In this document: positions 26,290-34,974 of the stretch, one piece after another
How the letters are laid out: each line of letters begins with the position of its first letter
How positions within the stretch are numbered: position 1 is the first letter of the stretch
Source of the DNA: Eutreptiella sp. 'Long Island Sound 2002'
Taxonomy: Eukaryota > Euglenozoa > Euglenophyceae > Eutreptiales > Eutreptiaceae
Assembly: GCA_964036045.1 (NCBI GenBank)
Contig: OZ038382.1
Coordinates: forward strand, 6,942,353 to 7,006,352
DNA length: 64,000 nucleotides
Direction: 5' to 3'
Position numbers and translations under genes: made by a program
The notes under the pieces: generated by a model
Databases searched by the model: none
Told to the model about the DNA's origin: nothing
Seen by the model: only the letters and a program-made list of their open reading frames with translations

Positions 26290-26442
26290 CTTAATCCTCT
26301 CGTCCAATGTCTTTCGGAGTGCATCTACTTTTTCACTGCCGTTTGGTTGGTGAATTATCACCATAGCCAAGCTGATGAATGCCATCCGACGGATACAATC
26401 CACACTGTCTTTAGCCAGCCTCTCGAGGATCTCCACCGCATC
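26290..26442 (-). pseudogene. Rpn2/PSMD1-like exon (51 codons), copy 1
   Basis: Rpn2/PSMD1 is the large scaffold subunit of the 19S proteasome cap and is built of helical PC repeats. This segment reads as one repeat: EILERLAKDSVDCIRRM, then AFISLAMVIIHQ, then KVDALRKTLDERIK. It resembles the family's pattern of a domain loss-of-function helix pair ending before the DKHED region. It is bounded by an AG acceptor (TCGTCAG, just upstream of 26,442 on the minus strand) and an AAG|GTTCCT donor at 26,290, both phase 0. No neighbouring Rpn2 exon is visible in the window, so this is a single captured or leftover exon, or part of a gene with very long introns. Confidence 0.6.
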
Positions 26443-26711
26443 CTGACGAGTCAAGCCAGAATGAGACACAGTGCCAACCCCCCCCCGTTCCGGCGAGAAA
26501 AACCCAACGTTCCGGCGCAACGTTCCGGCGAGCCGTTTTTTCAGCAAAAGAGGTTCCCGGTGCCCAAGATCTCAGTCCCAGGGTGCAAACACACCTTCCT
26601 TTTGGTTGTTCTGTAGTTGGAGTAATGTGGAAACCCAAAGCATCCCTCAATTTGCAAAAAAAAAATTTTCATCTCTCGGTCTGTCCATGGTTCCTGATCA
26701 GTTGTATGTCA

Positions 26712-26785
26712 GAGTCTGCCACTGGTCCAGTGGTATATGCACTGATCTGCAGATTGCCAAGCGTGGGTTCAAACCCCAGTAACCA
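26712..26785 (+). ncRNA. tRNA-Cys-like pseudogene or pol III promoter
   Basis: An A-box-like TGGTCCAGTGGTA lies at 26,723-26,735 and a B-box-like GGGTTCAAACCC at 26,765-26,776. An anticodon-loop-like CTGCAGA (GCA, Cys) sits between them at normal tRNA spacing. The acceptor stem does not pair and the T-stem has a mismatch, so it is not a working tRNA. It may be SINE-like or a relict inside the TIR element. Confidence 0.4.
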
Positions 26786-27314
26786 CCCACCAAAGTCTCT
26801 TGCACTTTTTGTCACTTGGCTCTGATCTGCATCCAAAGCTGTCCTTTTTTTTTTCATGCAGAAACAAGGCTGAAAGAAATTTTGCAACGCGGTCATCTAC
26901 TGTGATGGTTTTGACGGTTTTGCAGGCCTTGTTCTTTGGTTCTGGTTTGACTGGTTTGACTGGTTTGCCTGGTTTGACTTCTTGAACCTGAGCAGATGAT
27001 GAGTCGTCGCGTTGTCCAGGTTCATCTCGGTGGGCTGCAACAGGGGTCTTGTCAAAGAACTTGTTCGGTTTGACAGAACGGACACAGAAATCACAGACAT
27101 TTCCCTCATCAACGTCAACATCATCTTCCCAATTCTGTTGCAATAACAGCTGCTCCTTCAGTTGCAGATCATGGAAATCAGTCATGGATGCCCCCTTGGA
27201 GCCACAAAAACAACATTTCAACATCTCTGCCAGTGGATGGACGAACAAAAGTGTTACTGGCAAAGTGGACGACAACGGTTGACAGTAGCAGCAAGTGTTT
27301 TCACTCAAAAACAT
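26769..27314 (-). CDS. Unrecognised 181-aa ORF carried by the TIR element
   Basis: It has two CxxC pairs about 46 residues apart (CCFC near 34 and CDFC near 81, each followed by basic or polar residues), which could bind one zinc. These are followed by an acidic stretch, a KPxKPxKP repeat and a basic C-terminus. It shows no similarity to a transposase that I recognise. It could be cargo, a degenerate zinc-ribbon protein or chance. The C-terminal codons overlap the tRNA-like segment on the opposite strand, which weakens the coding call. Confidence 0.3.
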   Translation of the reverse strand: MFLSENTCCYCQPLSSTLPVTLLFVHPLAEMLKCCFCGSKGASMTDFHDLQLKEQLLLQQNWEDDVDVDEGNVCDFCVRSVKPNKFFDKTPVAAHRDEPGQRDDSSSAQVQEVKPGKPVKPVKPEPKNKACKTVKTITVDDRVAKFLSALFLHEKKKDSFGCRSEPSDKKCKRLWWVVTGV

Positions 27315-27480
27315 TGAGCCTCACAGAATCACAACGTTCCGGCAAAACGTTCCGGCACGTTCCGGCAATTCCGGTGACCGGAACGGGGGGGGGGGTTGCA
27401 GTGCAAACGGTGACAAATGGGGCAACGCAAAGAGCCACACGACAACACCAACAAGAATGGGATGTCATACATATTGTAGA

Positions 27481-28189
27481 ACCATCGGGGGCAGGCACCG
27501 TGTTCCCACATGACCCCACCATGCACCAAGCACAGAAGACAGCATCATTTTCGACAAATAGGAGCAGAGTGGAAAAAGCAGGCAACAGGCAACAGTGGAT
27601 GTGCTGTACTCTTTGGCCCGAGTACTTGAGGAGTAGCAGACAGAAAACAAATGATACACAAAGAGGCTTGCTGTCTTCAGCTAGCAGCACCTATCGCCTT
27701 CTTGTCAGTCCGGTATGCAACTTCTGCCCATAGCAACCTCATCTTACGGCCTGAGCAGTGCCCAATATTAAAAAAATCTCGGTATGGAAAGATCACCAAT
27801 TCTGAAATCACACAAGTAACGGTGAATCACATAGGTAATCCACCACCCAAAAGGCCAGTTCAGCAAGCGTGTAAGCAGTGGAGCAACCTGCTGCTTGGCA
27901 AAGAAAGCTGAAGGCGGTGCCTTGCCTGGGTTCTGATGAAGCCATATATCAAGCTCAAGGATCAGGTCAATAAGAAATTGGCGTTTAGAGACTATATTAT
28001 CCGCAGTGAACAAGGACCTGTGGTACAAAAAAGGGGCTTCAGAAGGATAATGCTGCCATATGGTGCATTACCTCCTATTCCACACAAAATGATGACCATG
28101 GCAGTTTGTTTGCTGCAACTCTCAATGACCATCTACTGCTACCTCACACAAGGGCAGCAAGAAGAAAGACTCATAGCTGTGTCCCCCCG
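27481..28189. other. Spacer between duplicated blocks; no supported gene
   Basis: Overlapping short ORFs on both strands (for example 27,768-28,028 minus, 27,936-28,211 plus) have no recognisable domain. Confidence 0.4.
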
Positions 28190-29842
28190 CACAGTCCTTG
28201 AGATATTCTGAAACTCTCAGTTGTCCATACATAAGTGTGTGTGCAAGGGGGATGTTGATGGGTCAGAAACTCTGCTACCAAAACACTGTTACCGGAACGA
28301 AATAGAAATAGAAGATTGATTTGATCAGCTGGCGTGCTGACTATGGATCCCAGGGTCAAAAGTGTCCAATCACCGAAACTCACAAAATGCAGGTTGAACA
28401 AATAGACTTGACTTGTTGTAACAGCACAATTTACTTAGAGCTCGAGGAATGCAAAAACTGAAAATTTCATCCATCAAGAATACCAGAACAAAGCAAAGGT
28501 GCCTGCACAAAGGACGCAGATTTGTGTGTCGAGCATGAGCTGGATTACATCTCCTTGCTGCAGGGCAGGTTGGATCGAAATTTGCTGATCTTGCAGTACA
28601 TTTTGCCATCTTACCCCTGTGCAGTTTGGAGCGTGACTTTGTCTTGTACCAATCGAACTCATGTCCTTTCCAAAATTTTCATAGCCTCCATCCCCTGTGC
28701 CCAACTTACAAGGAATTGCCACCTTTTCCGGGCAGCCCAGGGACAGCAAACGCACGTGTGTCAGTGGGGTGGTCCAAGCAGATATCGTATGCCCACACAT
28801 ATTCGCCTCACTTGAGCATGCAACGCAAACGCCACCTCTTTAAACTTAACTGCGACCCACAAACCAATTCTGGCTCGATGACCTGAACTAGATCCTCAGA
28901 TCCCAACCCTCTGAACGTCATGTGCCACACACATCATAATTGGGCTGCAACTCCTTGAAACATTTTTTTTGGTGCAGAATTCAAACGCGCCTTGGGGTCT
29001 TGAAGCACAGCGGTTAGCTCGAATTTGTCAAATTGGGGTATGCGCTTTCTGTGCACCCTGGCATTATGTGACGAAGCAATCGCAATTGCAAATTGGGTGC
29101 ATGAAACAACACGAAATCCGTTGTCGACAACATTCACCCCCGCTAACTCACAGATCACACGGAGACAGAGCGCACAGGTGTGGCTCTCCTATTGGGTCGG
29201 GGTTTGTGCGCACCAACATGATGTTCGGGCACATACCAACCCTGTTGGCACACAGAGAGGGGGTGGGGTGGGGTGGGGGGGGGGGGGTTGCGCACTCCAG
29301 GAAGTGCGGGGCGACCTAACTGAACTGAGAGAATAAATTTGAAAGAAAGACAAACAGAAACAAATACAAATCCATTGCACACCACAGTCTGACGCTCCAT
29401 GCTGGTTTTTGTCCAAAGAATTCGGTTGTTCGAACAAATGACAAGGAAAAACGCTCCATGCTGGTTTTTGTCCAAAGAATTTGGTTGTTCGAACAAATGA
29501 CAAGGAAAAGATTCTATCCGAAACCATGGCACTGCTTGCTTCCCTTCCGGACACGCATCAACTGTGAAAAAATGGCCAGGAACCTTAATCCTCTCGTCCA
29601 ATGTCTTTCGGAGTGCATCTACTTTTTCACTGCCGTTTGGTTGGTGAATTATCACCATAGCCAAGCTGATGAATGCCATCCGACGGATACAATCCACACT
29701 GTCGTTAGCCAGCCTCTCGAGGATCTCCACAGCATCCTGACGAGTCAAGCCAGAATGAGACACAGTGCAAACGGTGACAAATGGGGCAACGCAAAGAGCC
29801 ACACGACAACACCAACAAGAATGGGATGTCATACATATTGTA
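28190..29842. repeat. Segmental duplication, copy 2 (empty site)
   Basis: Matches 24,833-27,480 without the 924-bp insertion. It ends at about 29,842, where copy 1 continues with different sequence after CATACATATTGTA. Confidence 0.95.
29584..29736 (-). pseudogene. Rpn2/PSMD1-like exon, copy 2
   Basis: Same 153-bp exon as 26,290-26,442 with the same splice borders. One amino-acid difference is visible (LAN versus LAK in the first helix). The frame is intact. Again there is no adjoining exon, so both copies are probably non-functional passengers of the segmental duplication. Confidence 0.6.
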
Positions 29843-30578
29843 TGCCCACGAGGGTTCTTGCCGCGCGGGGCGCGAAGTACATACAAAGCGTGCGTAAAGC
29901 GTTTCGAGATGGTGGCACCAGATGTGAATTTGCGGTGCCGGTTGGCTGGCATCACGCAACACGCGCCCACCTATCCAACTTTGTGTGCAACGAAAAGCAA
30001 ACCGACATGAGCGAACACGCGTTGGGCCCATGCGAGCTCCCGTGCAGAAATATGACCGGATTGGAAACAGCTCAGAAGCGTAGCCGGGGCACAAACGTGG
30101 CATCCATTCGCACATAAACTCTTGATTTCATGCTGATTCCTCAGTCGCTCCGTGAAGCGATACCGCAAGTCCTGAACATCGCCTCCAGGCAACCGATTAT
30201 GCACGAGGCTGCATGCAAAGAAAACATGCCCCACCGACGAGCCACCCCTGCGAATTTGTTCGTCAAAGCCGTTGCGCAATGCACGGAATCCCGGCGCATC
30301 GCTGGGAGAACCCACATAAAGCCGGCCTCTGTGTATCATGCGTTTGCAATCTGTACCAACTGTAAATTCCCCTCCGAAGCGTGCACTCTAATGATGTGCC
30401 CCGGCAGAAGTGCCATCGTCCCACCATAAAAGCGACGGCATTGGGAGCCCGCAGGTAAGGGCAAGACCTCTGCAAGCTCCATGATTACAGGAACCATCTG
30501 TGATCTTGTGAGTGAGCCAGTACTTTCGACATCGATCCCCCTAAGACCCAGAATATGACGTTGAAATGAACGTGGCAT
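29842..30578 (-). pseudogene. Unrecognised minus-strand gene, ~245 codons, broken twice
   Basis: Protein-like sequence starts at 30,578 with MPRSFQRHILGLRGIDVES. The frame stops at TGA 30,336-30,338, overlapping an ATG one base away in the next frame that continues the protein-like character to TAG at 29,971-29,973. The same frame then continues to about 29,842, where the duplicated block begins. Amino-acid composition is balanced throughout, as in a real protein with one frameshift and one nonsense change. No domain is recognised. A short intron at the frameshift is the alternative. Confidence 0.45.
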
Positions 30579-30640
30579 GCCGTGTCCTGTAGGATGCTAA
30601 CAATACTTCCGAGACCGACGCAGCAAATACACTTTCGGTG

Positions 30641-30785
30641 CTAGAGAAGAAATACAATGGTCACACACTTGAACTTTGCCTTCATCGCCTTTTCGAACTC
30701 CTGGGCGTCCTCCACAAACTTGCCAATGGCACCTCCGTTCAGAACCTCCACAACGCCCTCCTCCTCTATGCTTGCACGCGCGCCA
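30641..30785 (-). pseudogene. Coding-like exon fragment
   Basis: On the minus strand a frame that ends at TAG 30,641-30,643 reads EEEGVVEVLNGGAIGKF followed by an amphipathic charged helix and a short hydrophobic tail. It looks like protein, but no family is recognised. Splice borders are not clear. Confidence 0.25.
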
Positions 30786-32875
30786 CGCGGGGGCCTGTGT
30801 TCGGCGAAATGTGCACGTCACGTTCACGTAGCGCCATTACTGTACTGTATGCAGCCGACCGGAGGCACGGCATACACGCAGACAACAAACATGCCTTCGT
30901 TTCTTGCCTGTGCTACGCTTGATACTCGATGTGCCCAGTAGAAGCATGTCCAACTGCGTGCGGAGTTCGTTTTTACTGCACACAAGGAGACCAGGGTGTA
31001 CCTCTCAAAAGATCTGGATCAGGGCACAGAGCAACACTGATCTGCAGAAGCCAATCTGGAATTCGCTTTTTCCCACGTGATTGAATGGAGCTTGGTCTGG
31101 AAGGCACCTGAACTGCAGGTGGCTAATTGTTGTTCAGCACAACTGTCCCTCCGCGTGAAATGGAATCACTTGCACTTTTTGCAGAAAATCCCCCCGAATG
31201 GTTCGAAAACTCTGCCAAAACGATGGCCGAGCCCACCAGACAACCCCAGGCCCCACCCAAGTCATGCCACCTCAAGCCATAGTCTGGCCATGGCAACAGG
31301 GGATGTCAAAGACCCACCCACCCAGCTTGAAGCCAGGGTGGGTGGGTGTCCCAGACCCTCCCCCACTCCCGTGGGGGTTGGACAGATTTCGGTTGCTGCA
31401 AAATGTGGATGCAACGTAGCAGTGTCGTGTTTTGTGTCCCCATTTCACATTCGCCCACTGTTCCACTGTTTGTTGCAGTTCCTGTCATGGCACAAGATGA
31501 AGGGTCTTTGCGTTCGTGGGCTGTATTCACATATCACTGAAAAAAAGAGCATTCCAACACTCCAGAACACTGCCCCACGGCTACCACGCAACGGACAGCG
31601 CACTTGGTTAGTTCAGCTGACACATGTAAATTGCAGCTGGCAACTGCCACCCCCAAAGGCACCCCAAAATGCCATGACAGTGAATTAACGGCTGCAAGAA
31701 ATGGGCTCAATTCGCAACCACCGAAAATGACGCAAGCAACGCCTCCTGTTGTTCTGACAAAGGGGTGTTTACCCGCAATGCCCGCACCACCGTCCTCAAC
31801 GTGCCGGGCGGGGCGGCAGACACAACGGGCTGATTAATGTACACATGGGCACACATGGGCGTTGCCAGGGGGCTCCAGATATTGAGGTCGTGCAAATCCC
31901 CGACTCAGCAGCAAAGCCCGCACTCCGGGCGTTGCCCAAGCCTGGGCAAGTGCCCCGCGTTGGGTGGGACATTCTTGGGACACCCGAAATTCCAGAACAG
32001 CCACCCCCCCAAGTCCCGTTGGCCAATAAGCACCCCCCGGCTCACGTCAAGCGGCCCCCAGGCCTCGGCCTCCGGTCACGCCACGCCCATCGTATCTTCG
32101 AACTGCTGCAAGAACATGGATGCAAAAGGGGCTCGCGCCGCTCGTGCTGCTATGTTCAATCCAGGCAAGCGAGGCACGAGTGCTGCAACAGACAGAGCCC
32201 TCAGTGGGTTACCAAAACCCAAATCCAAAAACCGGTGATTCAGTGCACTCAGAACTGCATATTGGAGGGTTGGGGGCTGTGCATGGTTGGATGTGGGGTG
32301 GTTTGGGGGGGAGGAGGGGCGCACCTGTATTTCTGATCGTCGTCATCAATGTTATCCTCCACGCGTTTGACTTCGTTCTCCGCTGATATGGTGATTGAGG
32401 ATGTCGCCATCTGCATCACTTGCCATGTGAGTTGGAGCATTTGCAACTAAAAACAAAAAATTGCAGCAAGCTGCAAGCGACTGGGGCTGGGGCATGTGGA
32501 ATCGTCAACAGCAGTTAAGCTTCTCCTTGCTGTTTTGTTTTGTTTTCTGTTTCTCTCAAGGGGTGCACTCCAGCTGATCACGGCGTCTCGATCCTTCTGA
32601 GTTGGTTGCCTATTTGGCATATCTCCTTGGGGCAGCATCTGCCTTGGTCCTATGGGTGCTGCCTGCTGAGTAGTTGTCCTCGGCTAATCTCACACCTCTG
32701 CCTGTCACTTATGGGGCCTCGCAACCCTCGCAGACAAAACTGCGGACGAGGCTGAAAGCAGGATTTGGACCGGAAAATCCGACTTTCCAGCCGCCCTACA
32801 CAAAAAGGTAACACCATAACACAGCACCACACCAATAGGGTCCGGTCCAGCTTTCCCGACTTTGAACACACAACG
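30786..32875. other. No confident gene; scattered coding-like scraps
   Basis: Plus ORF 31,077-31,688 (203 codons) and plus ORF 31,845-32,336 lack domains and have low-complexity Pro/His runs. A minus frame ending near 32,076 follows a good pyrimidine-AG at about 32,190 and could be a terminal exon, but the evidence is thin. Confidence 0.3.
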
Positions 32876-33013
32876 TCAGCCATAACGCCTCACGTCCGCT
32901 GGGCATACTTGTTGGACCATGTATTCTGCCAGCTCTTGAATTAGTTGGGCTGATTGTTCCAGTGACATTCGATCCGAGTCCTGAGGTCCGTGCTTCGCAA
33001 AGATTGCATCCAC
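32876..33013 (-). pseudogene. Probable terminal exon, helix-rich, EF-hand-like
   Basis: Minus-strand frame that starts after CTCGCACAG|GTGG at 33,013 and ends at TGA 32,876-32,878. It reads VDAIFAKHGPQDSDRMSLEQ and continues with an acidic helix. The helix, D/S-rich loop, helix pattern is reminiscent of a degenerate EF-hand, but the canonical DxDxDG spacing is absent. Upstream exons are not identified. Confidence 0.3.
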
Positions 33014-33879
33014 CTGTGCGAGGATGACGCGACCGTGAAAGGCAACTTGCACGATTGCCCAAGCAATTCCGGTCGATCACTGCACTGCATCAGCATCCCC
33101 ACCCCAAATACCTCATCACTTCACTGGTGATTGTATGTTCGGGTCTCCGTCAAGAGTTTCGCCACCTTGGCCCCCATTTTGGTTTACACCGAATGAAAAC
33201 CTGCCAGATGACAGTGCGATGCAAACTGCTTTGAGGGGAGCGACGGCATAACAGCGGATATATTTGTACACAGTGACGCAATCCATAATTTAGCCTCGTT
33301 TATTTGCAAGAGGAATCCATTCGCTCGGTCTGAGGTCTGTCCCCTGCAGCCTCCAGCGTCATCTCCAAGAAGTCAGTCCCCCTGGGTCCAGTCGACGGCA
33401 TCCCCTACAAGGAGGCCCACAAGGTTTAGAGATCGGCGTTGGCGCTGCGCTGTGGCGTGGAGAAGCCACTATCGTCCCCAGAAACGCCAAGTCCTGCCAA
33501 CAAAGCACTGAAAGCTAGGCGCTCCGCTCGGACCATGAAACGAAAACAGGCGACCAAGAACCAAAGGGGGATGCGCAAGTATTCGACACAACTCTTGCTA
33601 GGCGATGTACCGAATATCGCGCTGAGGTTCGCTTGTCTAAGATTTATACGTGTCTGCTAAGTGTCCCAGCTGCCAAACATCTGTACCGTACTTGCCAACA
33701 GGATTGATGCAAGCAGTGGGCCATACGCAATTGAAAGGGGTTTAACGTGCGGGTTACATGAGTCTACTTGTGACCCGGGGGACCCAGAGGAAGATGGGAA
33801 TACCCATATCGACGGGATCCCTGTTTGCAACACAGTGTGCACCCTGTGTTCCTGTAACTTGAGGCACGGATGTTTCAAA
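33014..33879. other. No supported gene
   Basis: A plus ORF at 33,439-33,660 is Arg/Lys-rich without a domain; nothing else is convincing. Confidence 0.35.
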
Positions 33880-34594
33880 ACTTCCCCCACCTTCCTCCAC
33901 GGCTCTCGTCCACATGCTGGTCGTGTCCTAGTACAGAGAGGCGGCCCCGTGCAACTCGGTTGAAGGCAAACTCTGCAGTTGAACACCTGATTCTCTCGTC
34001 TATCTCCTTGAGAGTCGTGGGGGTATTCTTATTCTTATCCTGGTTCTTGTTCCTCTGAGAAACAAAGGCGGCTGTTGTGTGCTTGAGGCCTCTACACATT
34101 CCCCCTCCGAAAATGCAGTCCAGGGCAGGGCACACCAGATCCCTCTTGGTTTCGTCAATTTCATTGACTCGACTACGCAGCTATCCAGGACAAACGCGGC
34201 AACAGTTTGTTCGCCTGCGGTCAGCCCTGGAGCGGCAGCATGGTACTTCACGTATCCATTGGTCGGCTGCAAGTAAATTTGACAACTGCAGGGCAAGATA
34301 ACCATTGAAAACCCATGGCCTACCGGCTTGCGGTTCAGCAGGCAGAAGTCCTTTCAAATTGTAAATTAATTGGCAGGTGAGCGTGATTTCCAAATATCCC
34401 TGACCCTCCAGTTCGCTTTCCTGAGCGTCCAAGTCAGTAATCGCAATATCTGGCACGTGCAACTCCACATAATAATGGTACGCGTGAAAATGCCACATGC
34501 TCCGAAACTGACCATCAATGTGTTCGATTTCCTGTATAAAATTGCACATTTCACTGCATCCCCGCGCCGCGGCTAGCCTACCCAGATCCCGCAA
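33880..34594 (-). pseudogene. Unrecognised coding-like region in three frames
   Basis: Three consecutive minus-strand frames each look like protein: 34,594 to about 34,285 (includes FRSMWHFHAYHYYVELHVPD), about 34,270 to 34,075 (NGYVKYHAAAPGLTAGEQT), and about 34,110 to 33,880 (PTTLKEIDERIRCSTAEF). A GTAGGC donor and CTGCAG/CTTGCAG acceptors lie between the first two, so a ~60-bp intron is possible. Otherwise it is a frameshifted pseudogene. No family is recognised. Confidence 0.35.
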
Positions 34595-34734
34595 TGCCAG
34601 AAAATTAGAGGAAAAAAAACTTAATGTGAACGATTCGTTTTACGATAGCTTTTCAACGATGGTTCATTATGTTTGTAGCTGGGGATACGTTTCGGATCAG
34701 TTTCGTGGCTGTTTAGTAGTGGCTCTGGGAGAGC

Positions 34735-34974
34735 CGTAAGGGAGGCTCCCATGTATACTTGCTTTTGAATGCATGAATCGCTCCTGTACTCCCCTAGCCG
34801 ATTCCTCCCCCAAAATTTTCAGGTCCCAGGGGAGTTGGCTCCTCAGGAGCCGTAGGGGAGTGGCTCCGCAGGAGCCGTAGTAGGGGAGTTGGCTCCCTAG
34901 GAGCCGCAGGGGATAGGCTCCCCAGGAGCTGGAGCCTGGGAGGCTCCTGCCAGGGGAGCCGATTTACCACCCAC
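34735..34974. repeat. Palindrome array 2 (GGCTCC-NNN-GGAGCC)
   Basis: Four or five 15-bp palindromes such as GGCTCCTCAGGAGCC. It is the reverse-oriented counterpart of 22,223-22,500, with the shared end CCTGGCAGGAGCC. It joins the unclassified repeat at about 34,975 and probably truncated it by insertion. Confidence 0.85.

Larger units (their letters stand above)
26475..27398. mobile_element. 924-bp TIR element with 6-bp target duplication
   Basis: Terminal inverted repeats are CAACCCCCCCCCGTTCCGG at the left and the complement (with 11 G) at the right. CAGTGC flanks both ends at 26,469-26,474 and 27,399-27,404. The paralogous block carries the empty site with a single CAGTGC at about 29,763. 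Direct GTTCCGGC motifs crowd both subterminal regions and could bind a transposase. No transposase is encoded, so it is non-autonomous. It carries a minus-strand Cys-containing ORF and a tRNA-like segment as cargo. Confidence 0.88.
24833..27480. repeat. Segmental duplication, copy 1 (interrupted by a 924-bp insertion)
   Basis: 24,833-26,474 matches 28,190-29,765 at an initial offset of 3,357. After the inserted TIR element, 27,399-27,480 continues the match to 29,842. Differences are few: single substitutions, a longer G-run near 25,915 and one extra 59-bp minisatellite unit. The block contains an Rpn2-like exon on the minus strand. Confidence 0.95.

Noticed and set aside
26712-26785. Functional tRNA-Cys gene
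   Set aside because: The acceptor arms do not pair and the T-stem is mismatched.
31077-31688. 203-codon plus-strand ORF
   Set aside because: No domain, no homologous repeat copy, overlapping frames on both strands of similar quality.
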